NCBI RefSeq assembly: GCF_023205015.1
Contig: NZ_CP096258.1
Coordinates: 1,922,001-1,986,000 of the forward strand
Direction: 5' to 3'
Length of the DNA stretch: 64,000 nucleotides
DNA from: Providencia rettgeri
Lineage (GTDB): Bacteria; Pseudomonadota; Gammaproteobacteria; Enterobacterales; Enterobacteriaceae
Shown: positions 42,328-51,739 of the stretch, one piece after another
How positions within the stretch are numbered: position 1 is the first letter of the stretch
Layout of the letters: each line of letters opens with the position of its first letter
Program-made: the position numbers and the translations under genes
The notes under the pieces: model-generated
Told to the model about the DNA's origin: nothing
What the model saw: only the letters and a program-made list of their open reading frames with translations
The model's database searches: none

Positions 42328-43329
42328 ATGAATAATCACTTAGTAAAGCTTCAGAGAAACCAGCTTCGCGATGATATGCGATTAATTATTATGCTGATTA
42401 TTTTTTTATTAATCATGTGGATGGTTTATTTAAGCGTGGGAGAAATTCAGCTATGGCCTAGCCAATGGGGGAGCGAAAGTGCTCAGCTTTTTGTGTGGCA
42501 AATTCGTTTTCCGCGCCTGTTAGCCGTGATAATCGTCGGTGCTTCACTGGCAGTCACAGGCGCTATCATGCAAGCCTTATTTGAGAACCCATTGGCAGAA
42601 CCAGGACTCTTGGGAGTAAGCAATGGTGCGGGTGTAGCTGTGGTATTTACGGTATTGCTATCTTCAGGCGTGACGCATTATTGGTTAATAAGTGGTAGTG
42701 CGATTATAGGAGCCTTACTATTTACATCCATATTGCTCTATTTTGCTCGTCGTAAGAATTTGAATAACTCCAGTTTATTGCTTGTCGGTGTTGCACTCGG
42801 TGTGATTAGTGGTGCCTGTATGACATGGATGGTGTATATGAGCAGTAATCTTGATTTGCGGCAATTATTATATTGGATGATGGGAAGTTTTAGTGGGATT
42901 GGTTGGCGCCAAATTGGTCTGGTTATTGGTTGTTTACCGTTTTTAATTTGGGCGCTTTTTCAAGGGAATATACTAAATTATCTTTCATTGGGAACGGTAC
43001 AAGCTTACCAATTAGGCATTTCAATTCATAAATGGCGCGTTATATTAATTATTATTAGTGGTGTATTAATTGGTCTGAGTGTAGCGATAGCGGGGGCAAT
43101 AAGCTTTATTGGTCTGGTAATTCCTCATATATTGAGATTAAGCGGCTTAACAGATAACCGTGTATTATTGGTTGGTTCTGCGGTGGCAGGGGCGTTAGGG
43201 TTATTAACTGCAGATTTATTGTCTCGGTTATTAATCGCCAATGCTGAAGTTCCTATTGGTGTTATTACGGCAACGCTAGGGGCTCCGATATTTATTTTCT
43301 TATTAATTCGTCATCAACAGTGGCGGTAG
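42328..43329 (+). CDS. btuC: vitamin B12 ABC transporter permease BtuC
   Basis: A 333-residue FecCD-family permease with about ten helices: QIRFPRLLAVIIVGASLAVTGAIMQALFENPLAEPGLLGVSNGAGV, LYWMMGSFSGIGW, SIAGAISFIGLVIPHILRLSG-like coupling helix (AIAGAISFIGLVIPHILRL) and GVITATLGAPIFIFLLIR. It forms the inner-membrane channel for cobalamin with BtuD and periplasmic BtuF. In E. coli it follows ihfA directly; here ~3.6 kb of acquired DNA lies between. Confidence 0.94.
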   Translation: MNNHLVKLQRNQLRDDMRLIIMLIIFLLIMWMVYLSVGEIQLWPSQWGSESAQLFVWQIRFPRLLAVIIVGASLAVTGAIMQALFENPLAEPGLLGVSNGAGVAVVFTVLLSSGVTHYWLISGSAIIGALLFTSILLYFARRKNLNNSSLLLVGVALGVISGACMTWMVYMSSNLDLRQLLYWMMGSFSGIGWRQIGLVIGCLPFLIWALFQGNILNYLSLGTVQAYQLGISIHKWRVILIIISGVLIGLSVAIAGAISFIGLVIPHILRLSGLTDNRVLLVGSAVAGALGLLTADLLSRLLIANAEVPIGVITATLGAPIFIFLLIRHQQWR

Positions 43330-43331
43330 AT

Positions 43332-44108
43332 ATGATGGATAATAAACTGATTATTGATATTAAGAATATTACCATCGATACACGACTCGTTAATGTTTCC
43401 GCTCAAGTACTGGCTGGGCAACAAATTCATATATTGGGTGCTAATGGTGCGGGGAAAAGCACATTATTAAGTGCAATAAGTGGCTATTTACCCATGGATG
43501 GCGATATTTTAATAGATGGGAAAAGTATACGGCAGTATCGTATTGCTCAATTGAGCAAACAGCGAGCTTACCTTCCACAATGGGTTAACGAACCCCCTAT
43601 ACTTAAAGTTTTTCAATATATTGGCCTGTTTTCGCCTAAAACAATATTTTCTGCAGGTATCTTTGAGCACTTATGTACAGACTTTCAACTTACATCATTA
43701 TTGGGTCAGTCTATTAGTCAACTTTCGGGTGGAGAATGGCAGAGAGTTCGAATTATAGCTGCATTTTTGCAAGTCTGGGACAATCAACAATGCGAAGGAA
43801 AGTTTATATTATTGGATGAGCCAACCAATAATTTAGATATTATTCAGCAAGCAATGCTTGATAAATGGATTAAATATTTTTGTGATTGCTTAGGAACCGT
43901 TATAATGAGTGGTCATGACCTTAGTCATTCGTATAAAAATGCATCTTGTATTTGGATGATGAAACAAGGGCAGTTAGTTGCAGTAGGGAAACCTGAGTGC
44001 ATCATGACAGAAAAAAATTTATCTGACATATTTATGTCTGAAATTAAGTTAGCAAACAGCACATCCCACCGAGTATGGCAGGTGATAAATTTAGCCGATG
44101 TGCAATAA
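43332..44108 (+). CDS. btuD: vitamin B12 ABC transporter ATP-binding protein BtuD
   Basis: A 258-residue ABC ATPase with Walker A HILGANGAGKST, signature SQLSGGEWQRVRIIAAFLQ, Walker B FILLDEPTNNLD and the switch His in MSGHDLSHSY, matching E. coli BtuD. ATG 43332 lies 3 bp after the btuC stop. The glutathione-peroxidase-like btuE found between btuC and btuD in E. coli is absent. An in-frame GTG inside btuC is possible but less likely. Confidence 0.93.
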   Translation: MMDNKLIIDIKNITIDTRLVNVSAQVLAGQQIHILGANGAGKSTLLSAISGYLPMDGDILIDGKSIRQYRIAQLSKQRAYLPQWVNEPPILKVFQYIGLFSPKTIFSAGIFEHLCTDFQLTSLLGQSISQLSGGEWQRVRIIAAFLQVWDNQQCEGKFILLDEPTNNLDIIQQAMLDKWIKYFCDCLGTVIMSGHDLSHSYKNASCIWMMKQGQLVAVGKPECIMTEKNLSDIFMSEIKLANSTSHRVWQVINLADVQ

Positions 44109-44157
44109 GTTGTTTGTATCACACATTTTTGCATGATAATACCGCAATGTTTGCAGG

Positions 44158-44192
44158 TGTTGAGGTTCGGTTAAAGTATAATTAACTAGAAT
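44158..44192 (+). promoter_or_regulatory. candidate PhoP box and -10 of the arn operon
   Basis: TGTTGA-GGTTC-GGTTAA (44158-44174) is a direct repeat with the 11-bp periodicity of PhoP boxes ((T/G)GTTTA-N5-(T/G)GTTTA), each half one base off. TAGAAT at 44187-44192 follows after 12 bp, the usual PhoP-box to -10 distance. A perfect TATAAT at 44177 is an alternative -10. PhoP control of arn genes is well known in enterics; this site is a pattern match only. Confidence 0.5.
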
Positions 44193-44227
44193 ATTCTATT
44201 CACAACGAAAACTAGGCTATAAACAAT

Positions 44228-45373
44228 ATGAGCAATTTCTTACCATTTTCAAAACCAGCAATTGGTGATGAAGAGGTCAAAGCAGTAGAAAACGTTCTGC
44301 GTTCAGGCTGGATAACAACAGGCCCACAGAATCATCAACTAGAAGACGATTTTTGTCAGCGCTATGGCTGCAAGCATGCAATTGCATTGTCATCAGCAAC
44401 TGCAGGTATGCATGTTGTATTAATGGCATTGGGTATTGGTCCTGGTGATGAAGTTATTACGCCTTCTCAAACATGGGTGTCAACAATCAATATGATTGAG
44501 TTGCTTGGGGCAACCCCTGTCATGATTGACGTTGATCGTGACACACTGATGATCCAACCTAATGCCGTAGAAAAAGCGTTAACAGAAAAAACAAAGGCCA
44601 TTATCCCAGTACATTATGCAGGGGCGCCTTGTGATTTAGACGCGTTACGCTTAATTGCTCAAAAAGCGGGTGTGGCTTTAATCGAAGACGCTGCGCATGC
44701 CGTTGGTACACGATATAAAAACGAGTGGATTGGTGAAAAGGGAACGTCTATTTTTTCTTTTCATGCCATCAAAAATGTGACCTGTGCGGAAGGTGGGCTA
44801 GTTGCCACAGACGACGATGAGCTCGCTCAGCGTGTACGCACGCTTAAATTTCACGGCTTAGGCGTTGATGCGTTTGATAGGCAAATGCAAGGCCGTAAGC
44901 CTCAAGCAGAGGTTGTTGAACCCGGTTTTAAATATAATTTATCGGATATTCATGCCGCAATAGCCGTGGTGCAGTTATCACGAGTAGAGCAATTGAATCA
45001 GCGTCGTGCAGAGCTTACAGCTCGTTATCGTGAGCTGCTAAAAAATTCCCCTTTACAAATGTTGAGTGTCCCTAGTTACTCACATTTACATGCGAATCAC
45101 TTATTTATGGTGCGTGTTGATAAAGCCGAATGTGGTATTGATCGCGATACATTCATGGAAAAATTGAAAGAGCATGATATTGGAACAGGGTTGCACTTTC
45201 GCGCAGCACATACTCAAAAATATTATCGTGAAAAATACCCTGAATTAGTTTTACCTGAATCAACATGGAATAGCGCCACATTGTGTTCGTTACCTTTATT
45301 TCCCGATATGACTGATGCAGATGTTGAGCGGGTTGTTAAAGCTGTAGAAGCAGTTCTTTTGGAGTCAAAATAG
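44228..45373 (+). CDS. arnB: UDP-4-amino-4-deoxy-L-arabinose aminotransferase ArnB
   Basis: A 381-residue PLP-dependent aminotransferase of the DegT/DnrJ/EryC1 family. The PLP lysine is in SFHAIKNVTCAEGG (Lys ~182), the phosphate-binding segment is SSATAGMHVVL, and the Asp-containing LIEDAAHAVGT is also present. It makes UDP-L-Ara4N from the 4-keto sugar produced by ArnA. It is the first of seven overlapping or abutting arn genes. The product pathway decorates lipid A with L-Ara4N, which lowers binding of polymyxins. Confidence 0.95.
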   Translation: MSNFLPFSKPAIGDEEVKAVENVLRSGWITTGPQNHQLEDDFCQRYGCKHAIALSSATAGMHVVLMALGIGPGDEVITPSQTWVSTINMIELLGATPVMIDVDRDTLMIQPNAVEKALTEKTKAIIPVHYAGAPCDLDALRLIAQKAGVALIEDAAHAVGTRYKNEWIGEKGTSIFSFHAIKNVTCAEGGLVATDDDELAQRVRTLKFHGLGVDAFDRQMQGRKPQAEVVEPGFKYNLSDIHAAIAVVQLSRVEQLNQRRAELTARYRELLKNSPLQMLSVPSYSHLHANHLFMVRVDKAECGIDRDTFMEKLKEHDIGTGLHFRAAHTQKYYREKYPELVLPESTWNSATLCSLPLFPDMTDADVERVVKAVEAVLLESK

Positions 45374-46365
45374 TGTCACACGCAGATGAATTTGATGAGA
45401 TTAAAAAAGTCTCAGTAGTAATCCCTGTCTATAATGAAGAGCAGAGCTTACCGCAATTGCTAGAACGTACTATCAAGTCATGTAAACAATTAACTCAATC
45501 CTATGAATTAATTCTAGTTGATGATGGTAGTAGCGATCGTTCAGCGAAAATGCTGACAGAAGCAGCGGAAAACCCCGATAACCACGTTATTGCAATTATT
45601 TTAAACCGTAACTATGGTCAACATTCTGCAATTATGGCTGGCTTTAACCAAGCTGATGGCGACTTAGTGATTACTTTGGATGCAGATTTACAAAACCCAC
45701 CAGAGGAAATCCCTCGTTTAGTCCAAACTGCAATGCAAGGTTATGATGTCGTTGGTACGCGCCGTGCGAATCGCCAAGACTCTTGGTTTCGCAAAACAGC
45801 TTCTAAAATGATTAATGCGATGATCACGAAAGCAACAGGGCGTTCAATGGGCGATTACGGTTGTATGCTACGTGCATACCGCCGTCATATCATTCAAGCT
45901 ATGTTGCAGTGCCATGAAAGAAGCACATTTATTCCTATTCTAGCGAATACATTTGCACGTAGAACCATTGAAATTGATGTAGCGCATGCAGAACGTGAGT
46001 TTGGTGATTCTAAATACAGCTTTATGAAGCTGATTAATTTAATGTATGACTTATTAACTTGCCTAACTACGGCACCACTGCGTTTATTGAGTGTTGTCGG
46101 AAGTGTTATCGCGATTGGCGGTTTTTTATTAGCGGTATTGTTAATGGCGTTGCGTTTAATTTTGGGCGCAGAGTGGGCAGCAGATGGCGTATTCACTCTG
46201 TTTGCAGTACTCTTTATGTTTATTGGTGCGCAATTTGTTGCCATGGGGCTTCTGGGCGAATACATCGGTAGGATCTACAATGATGTGCGCGCGAGACCCC
46301 GTTATTTTATTCAAAAAGTCGTTGGAGCAGATGCGAAATCCGACAAAAATCAGGAAGAAGACTAA
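45373..46365 (+). CDS. arnC: undecaprenyl-phosphate 4-deoxy-4-formamido-L-arabinose transferase ArnC
   Basis: A 330-residue GT2 glycosyltransferase: VVIPVYNEEQSLPQLLERT, VDDGSSDRSAKML, TLDADLQNPPEEIP (DxD-type metal site) and two C-terminal membrane helices near residues 235-255 and 270-290. It moves formyl-L-Ara4N onto undecaprenyl phosphate at the inner membrane. The start is GTG at 45373, overlapping the arnB TAG by one base. Confidence 0.95.
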   Translation: MSHADEFDEIKKVSVVIPVYNEEQSLPQLLERTIKSCKQLTQSYELILVDDGSSDRSAKMLTEAAENPDNHVIAIILNRNYGQHSAIMAGFNQADGDLVITLDADLQNPPEEIPRLVQTAMQGYDVVGTRRANRQDSWFRKTASKMINAMITKATGRSMGDYGCMLRAYRRHIIQAMLQCHERSTFIPILANTFARRTIEIDVAHAEREFGDSKYSFMKLINLMYDLLTCLTTAPLRLLSVVGSVIAIGGFLLAVLLMALRLILGAEWAADGVFTLFAVLFMFIGAQFVAMGLLGEYIGRIYNDVRARPRYFIQKVVGADAKSDKNQEED

Positions 46366-48350
46366 TGAAAGCTATTGTTTTTGCCTATCATGATATTGGC
46401 TGCGTAGGGCTAAAAGCGCTTGAAAAAGCAGGTTTTGATATCCAAGCTGTGTTTACACACACTGATGACCCAAATGAAAACCACTTTTACTCCTCAGTTG
46501 CGCGTTTAAGTGCTGACATGGAACTTCCTGTTTTTGCGCCTGAAAACGTTAATCACCCATTGTGGATTGAGCGCATTCGCGAAATGAAACCGGATGTCAT
46601 TTTCTCTTTCTACTATCGTGATATGTTAAGTGAAGAGTTGTTAGCAATCGCGCCTAAAGGTGCGTTTAATCTCCATGGCTCATTACTCCCTAAATATCGT
46701 GGTCGTGCACCTATCAATTGGGCATTATTAAAAGGTGAAAGCGAAACAGGTGTAACCTTACATAAAATGGTCGCTAAACCAGACGCTGGCGATATCATTG
46801 CTCAAGAAAAAGTGGCTATTACCGATACAGACACTAGCCTGACTTTACATGCAAAAGTCCGTGAAGCAGCGGAAGTTTTATTGGATAAAACACTGCCATT
46901 AATCGAAGCAGGTAGTTACAAAGCCGTTGCGCAAGATGAAAGCCAAGCAACGTACTTTGGTCGTCGTACCGCTGAAGATGGCTTGATTAACTGGAACAAT
47001 AGTGCAAAAGAAGTTAACTGCTTGATTCGTGCAGTGACTGAACCTTATCCAGGTGCGTTCACTTATTTAGGCGCACGTAAAATGGTTATCTGGCGCGCAC
47101 GCATTTTAGATGATAACCAAGGTAAGCCCGCTGGTACGGTGTTGTCGAGTGACCCACTGCGTATCGCTTGTGGTCAAGGTGCTATCGAAGTCATTAGCGG
47201 CCAAAGTGAGACAGGTTTATATATGCAAGGCAGCCGTCTTGCTAACGAAATGGGTATCGTGACTGATGTCCGCGTTGGTGCAAAACCAACAGCACAAGTT
47301 AAGCGTCGCACACGTGTTCTTATTTTAGGTGTCAATGGCTTTATTGGTAACCATTTAACGGAACGCCTGTTAAAAGATGGCAACTACGATATCTATGGTA
47401 TGGATATCGGCTCTTCTGCGATCGAGCGTTTTATTGGTAACCCTTGTTTTCACTTTATTGAAGGTGATGTTAGCATTCACACAGAATGGATTGAGTACCA
47501 CATCAAAAAATGTGACGTTATTCTGCCTCTGGTTGCGATTGCGACGCCAATTGAATATACCCGTAATCCACTACGCGTTTTCGAATTAGACTTTGAAGAA
47601 AACTTGAAAGTTGTACGTTACTGCGTGAAATATAACAAACGCATTATCTTCCCATCGACCTCTGAAGTTTATGGTATGTGTGATGATAAAGAGTTTGATG
47701 AAGACGAGTCACGTTTAATTGTTGGTCCAATCAATAAACAACGTTGGATTTACTCAGTTTCTAAACAATTACTTGACCGAGTGATTTGGGCATACGGTGC
47801 GAAAGAAGGGTTGAAATTCACCTTATTCCGTCCATTCAACTGGATGGGACCTCGCTTAGATAGCTTGAATTCTGCACGTATTGGTAGCTCACGTGCTATT
47901 ACTCAGTTAATTCTAAATTTAGTTGAAGGTTCGCCAATTAAACTGGTTGATGGCGGTGCACAAAAACGTTGTTTTACAGATATTAAAGACGGTATCGAAG
48001 CATTGTTCCGTATCATCGAAAATAAAGATGGTAAATGTGATGGCCAAATCATCAATATCGGTAACCCAACAAATGAAGCGAGTATTCGTGAATTAGCAGA
48101 AATGTTGTTGGAAAGCTTCGAAAAACACCCACAACGTGGAAAATTCCCTCCATTTGCGGGCTTCCGTGAAATCGAAAGCAGCAGCTATTATGGCCAAGGG
48201 TATCAAGATGTTGAACACCGTAAACCAAGTGTTGAAAATGCACGCCGTTTACTGGACTGGGTTCCAACTATCGATATGAAAGATACCATTGAAGAAACGT
48301 TAGACTTCTTCTTACAAGGTGCCGTTGAAGAGTTAGGTAATAAAGACTAA
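46365..48350 (+). CDS. arnA: bifunctional UDP-glucuronate decarboxylase / UDP-L-Ara4N formyltransferase ArnA
   Basis: A 661-residue two-domain enzyme of normal length. Residues 1-300 are the N10-formyl-THF-dependent formyltransferase (FNLHGSLLPKYRGRAPINWALLKGE, with catalytic Asn, His and the Asp in KPDAGDI). Residues ~315-660 are an SDR decarboxylase with LILGVNGFIGNHLTERLL (NAD site), STSEVYG and YSVSKQLLDR (catalytic Tyr/Lys). The start ATG overlaps the arnC TAA by one base. Confidence 0.96.
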   Translation: MKAIVFAYHDIGCVGLKALEKAGFDIQAVFTHTDDPNENHFYSSVARLSADMELPVFAPENVNHPLWIERIREMKPDVIFSFYYRDMLSEELLAIAPKGAFNLHGSLLPKYRGRAPINWALLKGESETGVTLHKMVAKPDAGDIIAQEKVAITDTDTSLTLHAKVREAAEVLLDKTLPLIEAGSYKAVAQDESQATYFGRRTAEDGLINWNNSAKEVNCLIRAVTEPYPGAFTYLGARKMVIWRARILDDNQGKPAGTVLSSDPLRIACGQGAIEVISGQSETGLYMQGSRLANEMGIVTDVRVGAKPTAQVKRRTRVLILGVNGFIGNHLTERLLKDGNYDIYGMDIGSSAIERFIGNPCFHFIEGDVSIHTEWIEYHIKKCDVILPLVAIATPIEYTRNPLRVFELDFEENLKVVRYCVKYNKRIIFPSTSEVYGMCDDKEFDEDESRLIVGPINKQRWIYSVSKQLLDRVIWAYGAKEGLKFTLFRPFNWMGPRLDSLNSARIGSSRAITQLILNLVEGSPIKLVDGGAQKRCFTDIKDGIEALFRIIENKDGKCDGQIINIGNPTNEASIRELAEMLLESFEKHPQRGKFPPFAGFREIESSSYYGQGYQDVEHRKPSVENARRLLDWVPTIDMKDTIEETLDFFLQGAVEELGNKD

Positions 48351-49243
48351 TGAAAAAAGTTGGCTTGAGAATTGATGTGGATACCTACCAAGGTACTTTA
48401 AAAGGGGTTCCACAGTTACTCAAAGTGCTCAAAGAGCACAATATTCAGGCCAGCTTTTTCTTCAGTGTAGGGCCCGATAACATGGGGCGCCATTTATGGC
48501 GCCTTTTGCGTCCTAAATTTCTGTGGAAAATGCTTAGGTCTAATGCAGCATCCCTTTATGGGTTAGATATCTTATTAGCGGGCACAGCATGGCCGGGTAA
48601 AAAAATTGCTAAAGATTTAGGCTACTTGATGAAACAAACCTTGGATGCCGGCCATGAAGTTGGCTTACATGCATGGGATCACCAAGGTTGGCAGGCTAAG
48701 GTTGCTAAATGGACTAAACCACAACTGACCGAGCAAGTTAAGTTAGGGGTTGATGCTCTAGAGCAAGCCATTGGGCATCGTGTGACGTGTTCAGCTGTTG
48801 CGGGCTGGCGAGGTGATGAGCGCGTGCTAGAAGTTAAACAGATGTTTAACTTTGACTACAACAGTGATTGTCGTGGCAAATATCCATTTAGGCCAATTTT
48901 AGCCGATGGCTCACTTGGGACAGTGCAAATCCCTGTTACACTGCCAACTTACGATGAAGTTGTGGGAACAGTCGTAAGTGATGAAGCATTTAATGATTTT
49001 ATTCTTCAAGCAATTAAAGAAGATCAAGGCGTTCCAGTTTATACTATTCACACAGAAGTGGAGGGAATGTCTAAATCGGAACAATTTTCACAATTATTGG
49101 AACGAATTACACAAGAAGAAATCCAATTCTGTACATTAAGTGAATTACTGCCAGACGATTTAAATTCATTGCCAAAAGGGCGTGTGGTGAGGGCACCATT
49201 CCCTGGACGTGAAGGCTGGTTAGGCTGCCAAGAAGAGGAATAA
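48350..49243 (+). CDS. arnD: 4-deoxy-4-formamido-L-arabinose-phosphoundecaprenol deformylase ArnD
   Basis: A 297-residue polysaccharide-deacetylase-family enzyme. Metal-site residues are visible in GLRIDVDTYQG (Asp), EVGLHAWDHQGW (His pair) and IHTEVEG near the C terminus. It removes the formyl group on the lipid carrier so that transfer to lipid A can proceed. The start overlaps the arnA TAA by one base. Confidence 0.95.
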   Translation: MKKVGLRIDVDTYQGTLKGVPQLLKVLKEHNIQASFFFSVGPDNMGRHLWRLLRPKFLWKMLRSNAASLYGLDILLAGTAWPGKKIAKDLGYLMKQTLDAGHEVGLHAWDHQGWQAKVAKWTKPQLTEQVKLGVDALEQAIGHRVTCSAVAGWRGDERVLEVKQMFNFDYNSDCRGKYPFRPILADGSLGTVQIPVTLPTYDEVVGTVVSDEAFNDFILQAIKEDQGVPVYTIHTEVEGMSKSEQFSQLLERITQEEIQFCTLSELLPDDLNSLPKGRVVRAPFPGREGWLGCQEEE

Positions 49244-49250
49244 GCAACCT

Positions 49251-50909
49251 ATGTTGAATAACCGAGCGAGCAAAGTAGGAGCCTCTCTGCTGGCTCTTTT
49301 TTTTATCTTAACCTATTTATTGCCGTTGAATAGCCGTTTACTTTGGCAACCGGATGAAACTCGATATGCGGAAATTAGCCGTGAAATGTTACAGCGTGGA
49401 GATTGGATTGTTCCTTACATGCTGGATGTGCGTTATTTTGAAAAGCCGGTAGCCGGTTACTGGATAAACAATATTAGCCAAATGATCTTTGGTGAAACTA
49501 ACTTTGCTGTTCGTTTCGGTTCGGTTTTTTGTATTCTTCTTAGTGCATTACTTGTCTATCGTATGGCAAAAATGATGTGGCGTAATAACCACGTTGCTTA
49601 TGTTGCAAGCCTCATTTATATCTCGATGTTCTTGGTGTTCTCCATCGGGACCTACAGTGTTCTCGACCCAATGTTGTCCTTATGGATAGCAGCAAGTATG
49701 TTTTGTTGCTTGTGGGCAATGAAGTCGAGGGAAGTCAAATCTAAATTAGCGGCATGGTTTTGTCTTGGCCTAGCTTGTGGCATGGCCTTTATGACTAAAG
49801 GCTTCTTAGCCCTCGCTATTCCAGTGATTGTCATGCTTCCTGTCACAATTTACCAAAAGCGGTTCCTTGAATTACTTAAGTATGGGCCGCTCGCAATCGT
49901 TTCTGCGGTTATTATCAGTTTGCCATGGGCATTAGCCGTTGCAAAACAAGAGCCTGATTATTGGCATTATTTCTTTTGGATTGAACACATTAAGCGTTTC
50001 ACGGCAGATGACGCTCAGCATATAGCACCGTTTTGGTATTATATTCCGATTATCATTCTTGGTGCTATTCCATGGGCTGGGTTGCTACCGGGTGCGCTAA
50101 TGAAAGGCTGGAAAGAACGAAAGTCTAGCCCCGATATGTTTTTCTTACTGTGCTGGTTTGTTGTTCCGGTTATCTTTTTCAGTATTTCTCGTGGCAAGTT
50201 ACCTACATATATGTTGCCGTTTATGGCGCCACTTGCATTGCTTATGGCGAAATACGGGGTTGATTGCGTTCGTAATGGTAAAATGAAGGCATTGAAAGCC
50301 AACGGGATTATTAATATTGTATTAGGGGTCGCGGCAGTTATCGCGGTTATTGTCATTAGTACGGTGATCAAAAAGCCATTGTACGAACCAGATGAATGGT
50401 CAAAAATGGTGTTGGGCGTTGTTGCATTTTCTATCTGGGCGATTATTGGTTATCTATGTACGGTATTAAATGCAAAATACTGGTTATGGGCAGCCTCATG
50501 TTCTTTAGCCGTTAGCTTATGTATTGGTGGTGCTTTGCCAAACAACACCATCGATTCTAAATTGCCTCAAAACTTTATTCATCAAAATCATGACTTACTA
50601 ATGAATAGTAAATACTTGATGGCAAGTAATGTTGGGGTTGCCGCCGGACTTGCGTGGGAGACGCAGAATTCCAATATCTATTTATACAATAGCAGCGGGG
50701 AGCTCAGTTATGGTTTGGAATACCCAGATAGCCAACATCGCTTAATTAAGCCAGATCAGTTTGCACAGTGGTTAGAAAAAGCACGCAAAGAAGGGCAGGT
50801 AACAGTTGTCTTTTTATTAGGCCGTAAAGAAGGCTTACCTGACATTCCTAAGCCAGATGAAGTTATTAAAAATTCACGTATGGCGATAGTGGTTTACCAT
50901 CAACAATGA
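49251..50909 (+). CDS. arnT: lipid A L-Ara4N transferase ArnT
   Basis: A 552-residue inner-membrane glycosyltransferase (GT83) with about twelve helices. The first periplasmic loop holds the conserved PDETRYAEISREML acidic pair and YFEKPVAGYW; SRGKLPTYMLPFMAPLALLMA lies later. It moves L-Ara4N from undecaprenyl phosphate to lipid A phosphate on the periplasmic face. This is the final step giving cationic peptide and polymyxin resistance. Confidence 0.95.
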   Translation: MLNNRASKVGASLLALFFILTYLLPLNSRLLWQPDETRYAEISREMLQRGDWIVPYMLDVRYFEKPVAGYWINNISQMIFGETNFAVRFGSVFCILLSALLVYRMAKMMWRNNHVAYVASLIYISMFLVFSIGTYSVLDPMLSLWIAASMFCCLWAMKSREVKSKLAAWFCLGLACGMAFMTKGFLALAIPVIVMLPVTIYQKRFLELLKYGPLAIVSAVIISLPWALAVAKQEPDYWHYFFWIEHIKRFTADDAQHIAPFWYYIPIIILGAIPWAGLLPGALMKGWKERKSSPDMFFLLCWFVVPVIFFSISRGKLPTYMLPFMAPLALLMAKYGVDCVRNGKMKALKANGIINIVLGVAAVIAVIVISTVIKKPLYEPDEWSKMVLGVVAFSIWAIIGYLCTVLNAKYWLWAASCSLAVSLCIGGALPNNTIDSKLPQNFIHQNHDLLMNSKYLMASNVGVAAGLAWETQNSNIYLYNSSGELSYGLEYPDSQHRLIKPDQFAQWLEKARKEGQVTVVFLLGRKEGLPDIPKPDEVIKNSRMAIVVYHQQ

Positions 50910-51253
50910 TCGTACAACTACTGCTGCTATTGCTTGTGAGTGTTTTGACCTGTGTTGGGCAAGTTGCTCAAAAGCAAGCTGTCGTCAATTGGCAGAGTAA
51001 GAAAACCAATAAAACCGCATCAGCCCTTCGGTGGCTGGTGCTGGCGGTTTTCATGCTAGGGCTTGGCATGTTGTTTTGGCTGAAATTATTGGAAACCATG
51101 CCGCTGAGTATTGCTTATCCAATGCTAAGTATTAATTTTGTATTAATTACTCTTATTGGGCAGTTTGTGTATAAAGAGCAAACAGGGCTTAATCACTGGT
51201 TAGGGGTTGCGGCCATTATGTTTGGTATTTTGCTAATGAGTATCAGCGTATGA
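50906..51253 (+). CDS. arnE: undecaprenyl-phosphate-L-Ara4N flippase subunit ArnE
   Basis: A 115-residue small-multidrug-resistance-like protein with four helices, including LVSVLTCVGQVAQKQAV, WLKLLETMPLSIAYPMLSINFVLIT and IMFGILLMSISV. With ArnF it is thought to flip the lipid-linked sugar to the periplasm. The start overlaps arnT by 4 bp. Confidence 0.93.
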   Translation: MIVQLLLLLLVSVLTCVGQVAQKQAVVNWQSKKTNKTASALRWLVLAVFMLGLGMLFWLKLLETMPLSIAYPMLSINFVLITLIGQFVYKEQTGLNHWLGVAAIMFGILLMSISV

Positions 51254-51657
51254 ATAAGGGCTATTTATGGGTGATTGGCAGCGCGTTATTAGTCACAGTC
51301 GCTCAACTGAGCTTAAAAGCAGGGGTAGTTGAACTTCCTTCATTCACACTTGGCTGGCATTGGCTACAATTTGATTGGTTACTGGCTAACATTGCTAGTT
51401 TAAGCATTATTTTTTTAGGGTTAGTGTGCTATGCGTTATCGATGCTATGTTGGCTATTCGCATTAAAACACATAGCATTGAATAAAGCTTATCCGCTTAT
51501 TAGTCTAAGCTATGTTTTCGTTTATTTATTAGCGGTTTTTTTACCTTGGTTTAATGAACCTGCGACAGGGCTAAAGGCCATTGGAATTGGTTTTATTTTA
51601 TTAGGGGTATGGCTAATTAGTCGGCCTAATAAATCATCAAGTGATAGAACGGAATAA
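51250..51657 (+). CDS. arnF: undecaprenyl-phosphate-L-Ara4N flippase subunit ArnF
   Basis: A 135-residue four-helix partner of ArnE: LWVIGSALLVTVAQLSLKAGVVELP, YALSMLCWLFALKHIALNKAYPLISLSYVFVYLLAV and IGIGFILLGVWLISR. It overlaps arnE by 4 bp and ends the operon. No strong terminator with a T-run follows. Confidence 0.93.
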   Translation: MNKGYLWVIGSALLVTVAQLSLKAGVVELPSFTLGWHWLQFDWLLANIASLSIIFLGLVCYALSMLCWLFALKHIALNKAYPLISLSYVFVYLLAVFLPWFNEPATGLKAIGIGFILLGVWLISRPNKSSSDRTE

Positions 51658-51665
51658 TTTCTTAG

Positions 51666-51705
51666 TTGCTTATATTATCGTCTTCACGCACTATAATATA
51701 AGCAA
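51666..51705 (+). repeat. 13-bp inverted repeat overlapping the putative nlpC promoter
   Basis: TTGCTTATATTAT and ATAATATAAGCAA are perfect arms separated by 14 bases. The right arm contains a TATAAT-like -10 (51692-51697) for nlpC. It lacks a T-run, so it may be an operator or an mRNA hairpin rather than a terminator for arn. Confidence 0.5.
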
Positions 51706-51739
51706 GTTATCGCAATAAGATAGACGAAGAAGGTGCTTT

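Noticed and set aside
44175..44227. PmrA box (CTTAAT-N5-CTTAAT) before arnB
   Set aside because: No pair of half-sites with the right spacing was found.
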